From Peptococcaceae bacterium UBA7702 (GTDB lineage: Bacteria; Bacillota; Dehalobacteriia; UBA7702): a DNA stretch of 64,000 nucleotides. Below are positions 52,032 through 60,196 of the stretch, piece after piece (the first letter of the stretch is position 1; the number at the start of each line of letters is the position of its first letter). The notes beneath the pieces were generated by a model. The model did no database searches and was not told the DNA's origin. It saw nothing but the letters and a program-made list of their open reading frames with translations. The position numbers and the translations under genes were made by a program. The DNA lies in NCBI GenBank assembly GCA_002482535.1, contig DLGE01000013.1, forward strand, positions 1 to 64,000, in the 5' to 3' direction.

Positions 52032-52787
52032 TTATTTACTCAAAACTTTCTTGATTTTGTTCAATTGTGTGTCGATACTAATGTCGATGACCTCTGTCGG
52101 CAATTCAATGACGCAATCGGTATCTTCCATTTCCTTATTGGGTAAAAAGCGAATACCTTTGGCGATTTGTTCGGATTTTTCGATGAATTCCGGATCATTA
52201 TTTTTCAATGCCTCGAAAACACCGTAAGAGAGGTAGCACTTCAACCATTCCTGATGTTGATACTGTTCCAGGGCCTGCCGGATCATGGTACACATTTTTG
52301 TTTCGTCATCTGCCAGCGTTTGGTTGAGTATTTTTTCTGTTATGCTGATTGCCAAGAGCGTTAAATGATTCTGTTGTTCCTCAATGACTTGATCTCTGCT
52401 CTCCTCCAAACGTGCAATCAGGCGCAGCAATTCTTCGATATATTTCTCATTATTTTCTTTCGCTTCCAAAACACCTTGCTGATAACCGGTTTTCTCCCCC
52501 GCGATCAGGCCTTCAGCATAGCCCTCTGCATACCCCGTTTTCCGCGCGTTTTCCTTTTCCCCCAAGCATTCCTGTTTGAATTTCTCCATCTTTTGCCGGA
52601 TGAGGTCTTCGCCGGACTGGTTTGCCTCTTCGATAATGGCGGTGGCTTGCTCATAGGCGGAAGAAAGCACTTCATATCCATTGAGCGTATTGCTTTCCCG
52701 TACATTATCTCCCATAGGCTCTTCTTGGGTTGTCCGGTAATGGGTTGCCGCATTATCACATTGTGCCGATTTTATCAGGTTAGACAA
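52032..52787 (-). CDS. fliH: Flagellar assembly protein FliH
   Basis: 251 residues starting at TTG (52787), which overlaps the fliG stop by 8 bases with AAAGGAC upstream. A charged coiled-coil N-terminal half with AYAEGLIAGEKTGYQQGV repeats leads into the C-terminal FliH domain. It regulates FliI. Confidence 0.88.
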   Translation of the reverse strand: MSNLIKSAQCDNAATHYRTTQEEPMGDNVRESNTLNGYEVLSSAYEQATAIIEEANQSGEDLIRQKMEKFKQECLGEKENARKTGYAEGYAEGLIAGEKTGYQQGVLEAKENNEKYIEELLRLIARLEESRDQVIEEQQNHLTLLAISITEKILNQTLADDETKMCTMIRQALEQYQHQEWLKCYLSYGVFEALKNNDPEFIEKSEQIAKGIRFLPNKEMEDTDCVIELPTEVIDISIDTQLNKIKKVLSK

Positions 52788-53784
52788 TGATATCGTCCTT
52801 TCCGCCCTTCATGATCACCAATTGACCTTCTTCTTCCAAACGGCGAATCGTTGCGACGATACGCTGCTGCGCTTCTTCAACATCTCTCAAGCGCACGTTA
52901 TGGGTGTATTCCATTTCGCTTTTGATGGTTTTCGTCAACATGGTGGACATATTCTTAAAGATAATATCGGTAACTTCCTGGTTGGTGCTCTTCAATGCAT
53001 AAACCAAATCCTTCTGGTCGACTTCATAAATGAATTTCTGAATTGCCATATCGTCAAGAATCGTGATGTCTTCAAAGACAAACATCCGCTTGCGGATTTC
53101 ATCGGACAATTTTTCATTTCTCTTAGAAAGTTCGTCGAAAATATACCTTTCATTGGAGCGATCCATATGATTCATGATATCGGCAATATAGTTAATGCCA
53201 CCGATTTCCGTGAAGTCAACGGACATGATCGACGCGAATTTACTGGCCAGATTTGATTCAACAATTTTAATCACGTCCGGGGAGGTTCTGCCCATCTTGG
53301 CGATTCTTTCCACCACCGCAATCTGCTTTTCTTTGGGCAATTCCGCAATGATCGCAGAAGATTGATCCGACCGCGAATACGATAAGATAAGGGCAATGGT
53401 TTGCGGATGCTCATTTTGAATGATGGTAAGCAAATTTTTGTAATCCGCTTTTCGAATAAAGTCAAAGGCCTTCGTCTGTATTGATTTTGTAACACGCTCC
53501 AACAGCGCACTGGCCTTTTGGGCGCCAAAAGCCTTTTCCAGCACATTCTGGGCATATTCCAAGCCGCCCTCCGTCATCACCTTTTGAGTGAGACACAGCT
53601 GGTAAAAGCTATTTAAAATATCCTCCATTTCACTGGATTTTAAGTTTTGCATTTTCGCAATTTCCAGTGTAAGCTGTTCGATATCGTCTTCTTTTAGAAA
53701 TTTATAGATTTTAGATGCGTTTTCCGAACCAACAGAAATGATGATGGCGGCCGCTTTTTGCTGACCGGTTAATTGATTAATCAT
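52780..53784 (-). CDS. fliG: Flagellar motor switch protein FliG
   Basis: 334 residues. EHPQTIALILSYSRSDQSSAIIAELP in the middle domain and the charged torque helix near FVFEDITILDDMAIQKFIYEVDQ in the C-terminal domain are characteristic. The start overlaps the fliF stop by 8 bases. Confidence 0.97.
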   Translation of the reverse strand: MINQLTGQQKAAAIIISVGSENASKIYKFLKEDDIEQLTLEIAKMQNLKSSEMEDILNSFYQLCLTQKVMTEGGLEYAQNVLEKAFGAQKASALLERVTKSIQTKAFDFIRKADYKNLLTIIQNEHPQTIALILSYSRSDQSSAIIAELPKEKQIAVVERIAKMGRTSPDVIKIVESNLASKFASIMSVDFTEIGGINYIADIMNHMDRSNERYIFDELSKRNEKLSDEIRKRMFVFEDITILDDMAIQKFIYEVDQKDLVYALKSTNQEVTDIIFKNMSTMLTKTIKSEMEYTHNVRLRDVEEAQQRIVATIRRLEEEGQLVIMKGGKDDIIV

Positions 53785-55348
53785 TGGCGTCGTCCCCCCT
53801 TAACCATGTTTTGATTAATTGGGCGACGATCTCTGGATTCGAGTGACAAAATTCCTGGATCTCTTTTTTAAGGGCTTGTTCCTTTGTTTCTTTGAGATTA
53901 TGAATATCGCTGAAATCAATATCCTCTATCGTATCGATCGGTTCATCCATGGCTTTTTCCTGGCTTTCCGCTGCTTTTTTCTTGCGTCCTTTTGACTTCA
54001 AGAGCAAAATAATAACGAGGGAAAGTAATGTGCCAATGACGGCGACGGCGGCGATGATCAGGATTAAGACCCGATTTTTATCAACAGTTGTCACGGAAGA
54101 GGAGTCATCGCTTTCATCGGTGTCCTCTGTTTGGAACAAACCGGTATACAGCACTACCTTTTCTGTGGGTACTGCCGCGGCATTGGCAATCAATTGGATG
54201 ATTTCATCTTTCTCTGTGGTATTAAGGGTTTGGGTGTTCACCGCCACAGAAATCGTCAAATCCGTTAGTTCGCTGGAATCATGCTCTATTTGCTCTTTCA
54301 CTTGAGAAACCAAATAGGTATAGGAAGAATTATCTTCAATGTAAATGGTGTTGCCATCCACGGTAACGCCGGGATACGTTGTGGTGGTCTCCGTATTGCT
54401 GTCAGTACCCACGGTGCCGCCACTGGTACCGTCATTCCTTTCCGCGCTCTGGGAATGGGTCTCTTCCGAAATAACACCCGTATTATTTTCCGTTGGCGTG
54501 TAGGTAATGATTTCTTCGATCTTTTTATCGACATCCATGATGCTTTTGACTGCAACCTGAATATTATTCACCCCGAAGAGGGGTTTCAATATTTTGATGA
54601 TATTGGCTTCCACTTCTGTTTCAAACTGTTTTTCAATCATCAGTTTGAATTCTGATACGTCCATTTCCTCCATATCATCGGAAAGCATTTCCGTACCCGT
54701 GGCGGTGTCTAAAACAGAAATATTATCTTCCGTCAAATTGGGTACACTTTTGGCCAGAAGATGCTTGATACCGCTAACCTGTTTTCCTGTTAATTCCTGG
54801 GACGAGCTCATGGTAACCGATACTCCCGCCGTTGTAACATCTGAATCGTCGTCAGACAATACATACCCGGAATCGTCGGGAATATTGATGGTGACATTGG
54901 CCTCCTTAATGCCGTCAATGGTTTTAATGATGTCTTCCATCCGCTGGTTCAACTGGTATTTTTCTAACAGTTCTTTTTCCTTCTCGGTGGTCATCAAGTC
55001 CATATTTTCCAGAAGAAAATCGTAGTTCGGTGAAGATCTCGGATAGCCCTCATTGGCCAAATCCATTCTTAAAGAATCTTCTTCATCTGACGGCACCATG
55101 ATCGTACCGTCTTCTTCTTTATAGTCCACCTCTCGTTCGTCCAACTTGGCCATTACCTCAAGGGCTTCATCATGATCCATGGACGGATATAAAACCGTAT
55201 ATTTCTGGGCATTTAACAAGAGGACAACTACAAATGAAACGATTATAATTCCCGCAAGAAGGGATAATATAATCGTTTTATTTTTCTTCGACTGTTTTTT
55301 CCAAAAAGAAACTATGGAATTAATGTAATGCTTTAACTGCTCTCTCAT
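53777..55348 (-). CDS. fliF: Flagellar MS-ring protein FliF
   Basis: 523 residues with membrane segments near residues 26-48 and about 430-455. Between them are the YscJ/FliF ring-building motifs (YTVLYPSMDHDEALEVMAKL) and a Ser/Thr/Asp-rich loop. The C-terminal end binds FliG. Housing for the export gate. Confidence 0.96.
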   Translation of the reverse strand: MREQLKHYINSIVSFWKKQSKKNKTIILSLLAGIIIVSFVVVLLLNAQKYTVLYPSMDHDEALEVMAKLDEREVDYKEEDGTIMVPSDEEDSLRMDLANEGYPRSSPNYDFLLENMDLMTTEKEKELLEKYQLNQRMEDIIKTIDGIKEANVTINIPDDSGYVLSDDDSDVTTAGVSVTMSSSQELTGKQVSGIKHLLAKSVPNLTEDNISVLDTATGTEMLSDDMEEMDVSEFKLMIEKQFETEVEANIIKILKPLFGVNNIQVAVKSIMDVDKKIEEIITYTPTENNTGVISEETHSQSAERNDGTSGGTVGTDSNTETTTTYPGVTVDGNTIYIEDNSSYTYLVSQVKEQIEHDSSELTDLTISVAVNTQTLNTTEKDEIIQLIANAAAVPTEKVVLYTGLFQTEDTDESDDSSSVTTVDKNRVLILIIAAVAVIGTLLSLVIILLLKSKGRKKKAAESQEKAMDEPIDTIEDIDFSDIHNLKETKEQALKKEIQEFCHSNPEIVAQLIKTWLRGDDAND

Positions 55349-55380
55349 TCCTCAATACCGCACTCGTAACATATTCGGTT

Positions 55381-55686
55381 TTAAAGACTCATTCTCATGA
55401 TTTCTTGGTAAGAATCGAGAGCTTTATTCCGTAATTGCACAAAAAGCTCCACCGACAGGTTGGCTTTCGTTGACGCAATGGTTAAATCGTGCAGATTATT
55501 CGTCTGACCGGTTGCCAAATTATAAATTTCCTGGTCTACGGCGGCACTTGTTTCCTTCACGTCATTCAGTGCGTTCTCGAGGGTCGTTTGAAAGGGAATC
55601 ACAGTAGAGGACTGGGCAGTGTTACTTTGGCTCGTTTGAAAGAACTTTTCAAGGGAACTCAAACTGGTAATAGGATCAATGGACAT
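55381..55686 (-). CDS. fliE: Flagellar MS-ring/rod junction protein FliE
   Basis: 101 residues ending in LHDLTIASTKANLSVELFVQLRNKALDSYQEIMRM, the FliE signature. Lies between flgC and fliF. Confidence 0.95.
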   Translation of the reverse strand: MSIDPITSLSSLEKFFQTSQSNTAQSSTVIPFQTTLENALNDVKETSAAVDQEIYNLATGQTNNLHDLTIASTKANLSVELFVQLRNKALDSYQEIMRMSL

Positions 55687-55729
55687 CGAATAGACTCCTT
55701 TCTAATCTAACAAAATAACCGTCCTTGGT

Positions 55730-56176
55730 TTAACGTCCGATTTCCAAAGCTTTTGAAGCCATGCTCTTAATGGCATTGACAGCGGATAGATTCAAGTCAT
55801 AGGCTCTGGTCGCCGCCATCATATCAATCATCTCCTGGATGGGATTCACATTGGGCATCATAACATATCCGTTTTCGTCGGCATCGGGATGAGACGGGTT
55901 GTATACTGGCGTAAAATCACTTTGATCTTCCACGATTTCCTGAACTTTCACCCCGCCTTTCGAAGTGCTTTTTGCATTGATGACATTGCTGTTCAATAAC
56001 TGTTGAAACGACTGATTTTTAACGGATTGGTAAACCACCATTTGGCGGCGGTAAGGTCCCCCGCTTTCCGTTCTGGTCGTACTGGCATTGGCGATATTTT
56101 CGGAGATCACATCCATCCTCAAGCGAGTGGCTGTTAAACCTGAGCCGGCAATATTCAAAGAATCTAAAAAGGCCAT
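55730..56176 (-). CDS. flgC: Proximal rod protein FlgC
   Basis: 148 residues with SLNIAGSGLTATRLRMDVISENIANASTTRTESGGPYRRQ and the C-terminal MIDMMAATRAYDLNLSAVNAIKSMASKALEI. Follows flgB by 19 bases. Confidence 0.96.
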   Translation of the reverse strand: MAFLDSLNIAGSGLTATRLRMDVISENIANASTTRTESGGPYRRQMVVYQSVKNQSFQQLLNSNVINAKSTSKGGVKVQEIVEDQSDFTPVYNPSHPDADENGYVMMPNVNPIQEMIDMMAATRAYDLNLSAVNAIKSMASKALEIGR

Positions 56177-56195
56177 TTTTTTTCCTCCCTAAAAC

Positions 56196-56582
56196 TTATT
56201 TACTGCCTTCGCTTATGGCACAGCGCAACCGCGAAAAATAGTCGTCCAGCATACGTTGGGAATACAAATAATTCAAAGTCGTGCGCGCCATTTCAATGGT
56301 TTCTTCTTCAATGTCCACATTATTTCCGTCTGTGCGCATGGTTTCATCGTTTGTTTGTCCCACTTTAATATCGGCATCCATAATTTTTTGATTGCTTTGA
56401 CTTTTTGTGGCAGAGCCACTTTCTACCGCGGCTTTTAGGTTTTCCTCAAAAGATACATATTTTCTTTTATATCCCGGTGTTTCATAATTTGCAACATTAT
56501 CGGAAATGATTTCCTGTCTTTTCCATAATCCGTCAAGACTTTTGTTTAGCAAACTAAGGGATTGAGAACTGAATATATCCAT
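56196..56582 (-). CDS. flgB: Proximal rod protein FlgB
   Basis: 128 residues. LWKRQEIISDNVANYETPGYKRKYVSFEENLKAAV is the FlgB N-terminal signature. First gene of the long flagellar operon, which runs to cheD. Confidence 0.95.
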   Translation of the reverse strand: MDIFSSQSLSLLNKSLDGLWKRQEIISDNVANYETPGYKRKYVSFEENLKAAVESGSATKSQSNQKIMDADIKVGQTNDETMRTDGNNVDIEEETIEMARTTLNYLYSQRMLDDYFSRLRCAISEGSK

Positions 56583-57104
56583 AAAAAACCGCCTCCGTTG
56601 CAGGATTCTCTTCCTGAGGCATCAATGGAGTTCATCCATAAGGTGATGTTTTGTGCATAATTATTTCATAAATAATAAATTCATACTTTTGGAAAATTTA
56701 GTCTTTTTATTTAAGTTCATTATAGGTGATTTTGAAGAAAAGTCAAGAATTATGTCAATAATCGGTGAAAAAAAGCCGACAAGGGACCTAATATTTATTA
56801 AAATTGTGGAATGATTATGTATTACATCCGTCGTTCCACATCCGTTTATCACAATAAATATGTTTTAGTACGCGGCAATGCATATATATAAGCTCTCAAA
56901 AAGAAGTAATGCCAGTTAAAACATGGTAACCATATTATGATCGGCATTTGTTTATGAAAATTTCGCCTTTTGCATCAAAGAGAAGGCGTGATTTTTAATC
57001 AGAACCGCAAAAAGTTGAAAAAACTCACGAAAAATGTCGAAAGACCGTGAAAAACAAAGAGGAACGATCAGTCTCCAAAAACTCCCCCTTTTCCCATCCA
57101 AATG
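56583..57104. other. Upstream region of the flagellar operon without a gene
   Basis: AT-rich. Holds the operon promoter at 56719-56746 and an untranslated leader of about 130 nt. No ORF, RNA or repeat could be supported. Confidence 0.5.
56719..56746 (-). promoter_or_regulatory. Sigma-A promoter of the flgB-cheD operon
   Basis: Minus strand TTGACT (56746-56741), 16-base spacer, TATAAT (56724-56719), 137 bases upstream of flgB. Confidence 0.8.
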
Positions 57105-57148
57105 ATCGGGTTTTCGGATTTTAAGAGTTTAAAATCTGAAAACCCGAT
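57105..57148 (+). repeat. 20-bp near-perfect hairpin in an intergenic region
   Basis: 57105-57124 pairs with 57129-57148 with a single G.U on the plus-strand transcript and a 4-base loop. No T-run follows. It may be a stable RNA element or the remnant of a mobile element. Confidence 0.5.
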
Positions 57149-57327
57149 ACGTCAAACTTCAGCCTCACTCCTTACGCTTTTTGGCACAATCCTCTGGAAA
57201 GCGTGTTTTCCTGCCCCATCTTTTATCCATGGAAAACGATGCGCCGCCGCTGCCGTCATAAAACCGCACCCTTTCCATACGTAGGCATCGCCCAGGCACG
57301 GCGCTTTTACCCACATCCTTATGCACA

Positions 57328-57353
57328 TAAAAAAGCCCGGCAAATGCCGGGCT
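57328..57353 (-). terminator. Minus-strand terminator
   Basis: AGCCCGGC-ATTT-GCCGGGCT (57353-57334) followed by T-run to 57328. Its upstream gene is unclear. With the terminator at 57490-57522 it encloses about 140 bases that could hold a small RNA or only read-through from arsR. Confidence 0.7.
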
Positions 57354-57489
57354 CCAGACTGTATACAAAATACGCGCAAACAGATTTTGGGCTACAGGAT
57401 GGTAGGCTTCCGAGAAAGACGAGCCTTTCCTGGCAGACTGTCCTTTCGTCATCCCGCAGCCTATTGGAAACTGCATAAGGCCGGCAATC

Positions 57490-57522
57490 AAAAAGGGCGC
57501 CCATCTCATAGGATGGGCACCC
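57490..57522 (-). terminator. Terminator of the ArsR-family gene
   Basis: On the minus strand GGGTGCCCATC (57522-57512) pairs with GATGGGCGCCC (57505-57495) including one G.U, then TTTTTG. About 90 bases after the arsR stop. Confidence 0.75.
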
Positions 57523-57613
57523 TTTCCCCCTGGTAAAACACGAAAATCAAAGGAGATTTCTCCATCATCACACTGCTTTAACCATGCCAATAAACAGTGA
57601 ATACTGAATGATG

Positions 57614-57892
57614 TTACATCATAGTGTATCTTTTTAATAGCTTTTCAGCCCGGGCAACCCCGCTTTGGTTGATGGAATAGTGAACCCATTTCCCCTCTTT
57701 GCGTCCGTTCACGATCCCAGCATCACAAAGAATTTTCATGTGATGGGAAAGTGTGGACTGACCAATGTGCAGATCATCCAACAATTTGCCTGCACACCGC
57801 TCACCGGGGAGCAGTAAACTCAGAATATGAAGACGGTTTTCATCACTAAATGCCTTAAATACATTGGCATCTCCTTTTAACTGTTGACTCAC
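57614..57892 (-). CDS. ArsR-family transcriptional regulator
   Basis: 92 residues starting at GTG (57892) with AAAGGAG 5 bases upstream; a longer frame to 57937 has no site. Winged helix with FKAFSDENRLHILSLLLPG, LLDDLHIGQSTLSHHMKILCDAGIVNGRKEGKW. In relatives the first helix region reads EKCAC or ELCVC with two Cys for As(III); here it is ERCAG, so one metal ligand is missing, though Cys remains in MKILCDAG. No efflux or transport gene lies next to it. Confidence 0.85.
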   Translation of the reverse strand: MSQQLKGDANVFKAFSDENRLHILSLLLPGERCAGKLLDDLHIGQSTLSHHMKILCDAGIVNGRKEGKWVHYSINQSGVARAEKLLKRYTMM

Positions 57893-58038
57893 AATTGCTC
57901 CTTTCTCCAGAGATAAGGAAAAATGGTCTGACTGCAAAAGTAAACCGGTTCACATAAAGGCTTATTGCATAATAATATAATGAAATACTTACATCTAAAA
58001 TATTCTTGTCTATTACCCTCGGTTTGTGTAAAAACATA

Positions 58039-58067
58039 TTGACATCTATCGATTTATGGGGTATAAT
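58039..58067 (+). promoter_or_regulatory. Perfect consensus sigma-A promoter of unknown target
   Basis: TTGACA (58039-58044), 17-base spacer, TATAAT (58062-58067), facing away from arsR. It reads into a short ORF at 58173 or an RNA. Confidence 0.75.
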
Positions 58068-58172
58068 CCCTTATAAATAAAGATTTTTTTTGATTTTCAT
58101 GTGATATTCTACTTGATTATGGTTTCCCGCATGTTAGTGCGAAAGAAAATCCATAAAAGCAGGCGGCCCCAT

Positions 58173-58331
58173 ATGTCATTTCCGCCGGATGGCAGTGCGT
58201 ACCACCGCAAGGATAAAAATATCCCTGTTATAAAGATGCGTGGAACCTTCCCGCAACAGCAAGATTGTAAAGTGATTCCGCAGGAATTCTTTGATCCTCT
58301 ATTTCCTGTTCACAATCTGCTTTTTAAATAG
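58173..58331 (+). CDS. Hypothetical 52-residue protein
   Basis: ATG at 58173 with AGGCGG 6 bases upstream, stop TAG at 58329-58331, about 105 bases after a perfect promoter. The peptide (MSFPPDGSAYHRKDKNIPVI at the start) is basic and has no recognised motif, signal peptide or membrane segment. It may be a real small gene, the remnant of one, or an untranslated RNA region. Low confidence. Confidence 0.35.
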   Translation: MSFPPDGSAYHRKDKNIPVIKMRGTFPQQQDCKVIPQEFFDPLFPVHNLLFK

Positions 58332-58513
58332 ACCCTCGGCGGTAATACAATACAACCCCTAAACATCCTTGGCAAAACAAAACCCTTGTTTCCCACTGGC
58401 TGGCGTATCCGCAGCAAGAATAGTGAACCAACGTTCGCGTTTGGTGTGGTATGCCCTTATCTCTTATTGTTTTTTATTATTTTATATTATTATATCACGT
58501 TTTTCATCATTTT
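58332..58513. other. Intergenic region downstream of the pilus locus
   Basis: AT-rich sequence with many T-runs near 58460-58510; no clear hairpin terminator for the sortase transcript and no ORF. Confidence 0.35.
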
Positions 58514-59239
58514 TTATCGATCAACGCGCTCACAAATAACAATATAACGATATTTTCCGTCGGAGGCGTAGGGATGACAGGTCAAAAGCGTCACGAGATC
58601 CTTTCCCTCCACGATGCGGATATCCGAAATATCATCGGGATCGACGATTTTGGTTTCCTTCACCTGATAGGTCAAGGTTTCCCAGATATTGGTGATATAA
58701 ACCAAATCCCCGGCTTTCAGTTTTTCAATATAGCGGAACTTTGCAGTGCCGCGATAGCCACGATGACCGGCAATCACACAATTTGTATTGACGCCGCCAA
58801 CGGGCGCCGAAGTATAGCCGCAAACACCAACACCATTGGCCATATTTTCCTTGCTGGCGCCAAGATTCAGCGGAAGTTCCAAGTTCATTTTAGGGATTGT
58901 GATATAACCGATGCCATCATCGGCAAGGCCGTAATCACCGAGGGGCACCGGAAAGTCAGCAAAAGCGGTGGTGGTCATTTCGCTTTGGTGATTGTCGAAA
59001 ATAGACTTGTTGTATACTTGAAGCGCATCATAAAGATCCCCATATTGGGAGATTTGGCCTGATGCTCCTTGGGATCTTTCCCCCACATGAAAAGTTTTTT
59101 GAAAATCAGCGACGATATTCGCCTCGATATGTTTTGAAATTGCGTTATTGATATGGGGAAAAAGCAGAATCGTAAGTCCCACCAGGAAAACGATGATCCC
59201 CAAACCAATGCCGATTTTACGTTTTATCATTGGTTTCAC
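58514..59239 (-). CDS. Sortase (second sortase of the pilus locus)
   Basis: 241 residues with an N-terminal membrane anchor (about 9-28) and catalytic His159 (IAGHRGYRG), Cys221 (TLLTCHPY) and Arg231. It lacks the DPx lid of class C sortases, so it may cut and anchor (class A/B/D-like) rather than polymerise. The start overlaps the class C sortase by 4 bases. It probably attaches pilin or other LPXTG proteins to the wall. Confidence 0.88.
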   Translation of the reverse strand: MKPMIKRKIGIGLGIIVFLVGLTILLFPHINNAISKHIEANIVADFQKTFHVGERSQGASGQISQYGDLYDALQVYNKSIFDNHQSEMTTTAFADFPVPLGDYGLADDGIGYITIPKMNLELPLNLGASKENMANGVGVCGYTSAPVGGVNTNCVIAGHRGYRGTAKFRYIEKLKAGDLVYITNIWETLTYQVKETKIVDPDDISDIRIVEGKDLVTLLTCHPYASDGKYRYIVICERVDR

Positions 59240-60108
59240 CCTCCCATCTTTTTTCTGCGGACAAAGAAGATGGTCATTAGGATGAACAGGCTGGCGGCCA
59301 AAAAGAAAGCGATATACTGGACAATTTCCACCGTTGTCAACTGTTTGTCGGCGCTTTCCTGCTCGGTGAGGGCACTTCTTTCCTCATCGGTCATTGTTTC
59401 AGGATAGATTCTCGTGCCGCGCACGAGCAAACGATGACTATTGACCCCATAGGGCGTACAAGTGACAAGGGTCACATAGTCCTCAGCGGGATCAATGGCT
59501 AAGAGGCTGGTATCCGAAGGTAACACAACGTCGATTTGATTTACCTGATAAACGTCGAGCTGGTCCAAAACGTGAATGTAAAAAACATCGCCTTTTTCCA
59601 GTTTTTCAAGATTCGTAAACAGTTCGGCGGCAGGGAGGCCGCTATGGGCCGATAAAACGCAGTGGGTTCCGACGCCGCCCACCGGTACGGAACTTCCTTC
59701 AAGATGTCCAACACCCTGAGCCAAGGTCTCGTCACTGGTGCCGTGATAAATCGGCAGATAGACCTTAATGGCGGGAATTTCGATATAGGCCATCGCGGCG
59801 GTCATGGCTAAGATACTTTCATAAGCCTCATCCTCCGTGGCGGTAGCGCCTTTTGCCGCTGCTTCATCAAAAGGATCCAACATGGCGGCATTACGGTTAA
59901 GCAGGCTTTCGTTATAAGCCACCGCCTTTGCTCTTTCCGCGTCGAGCTCTTCCTGATCCATATTTTCGATTGTTTTATTGTATTCCTTGATGACGCCAAG
60001 CTGGTGTTTCTCCGCCCACAAACTGCTGATTGCAGGATAGAATAAAACAGCGGCGCCAAGGAGGAATACAAGCAAAAGCAGCATATACAAGGAAGGCTTT
60101 TTCTTCAT
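59236..60108 (-). CDS. srtC: Class C sortase (pilin polymerase)
   Basis: 290 residues with a transmembrane segment at each end (about 6-26 and 266-284). Lid motif DPF at 78-80, catalytic His155 (LSAHSGLP), Cys217 (LVTCTPYG) and Arg226 (SHRLLVRG). These define class C sortases, which join pilin subunits through isopeptide bonds. Downstream of the pilin gene, after a hairpin. Confidence 0.93.
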   Translation of the reverse strand: MKKKPSLYMLLLLVFLLGAAVLFYPAISSLWAEKHQLGVIKEYNKTIENMDQEELDAERAKAVAYNESLLNRNAAMLDPFDEAAAKGATATEDEAYESILAMTAAMAYIEIPAIKVYLPIYHGTSDETLAQGVGHLEGSSVPVGGVGTHCVLSAHSGLPAAELFTNLEKLEKGDVFYIHVLDQLDVYQVNQIDVVLPSDTSLLAIDPAEDYVTLVTCTPYGVNSHRLLVRGTRIYPETMTDEERSALTEQESADKQLTTVEIVQYIAFFLAASLFILMTIFFVRRKKMGG

Positions 60109-60122
60109 ATCTTTCCCATATA

Positions 60123-60156
60123 ATCACAATTGCAGGACAATGCCTGCAATTGTGAT
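60123..60156 (-). other. Intergenic hairpin between pilin and sortase genes
   Basis: A perfect 14-bp stem (60123-60136 with 60143-60156) with a 6-base loop and no T-run on the minus strand. It could hold the 3' end of the pilin message and lower sortase expression relative to pilin. Confidence 0.55.
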
Positions 60157-60196
60157 ATAAGTTTCATCCATGATGGAGTGGATTCAAAACCATTAC

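Noticed and set aside
57165..57590. 141-residue minus-strand frame
   Set aside because: It runs through two strong minus-strand terminators (57328-57353 and 57490-57522) and contains repeat-like sequence. No ribosome-binding site or domain.
58451..59062. 203-residue plus-strand frame
   Set aside because: Shadow of the sortase gene on the opposite strand; no ribosome-binding site.
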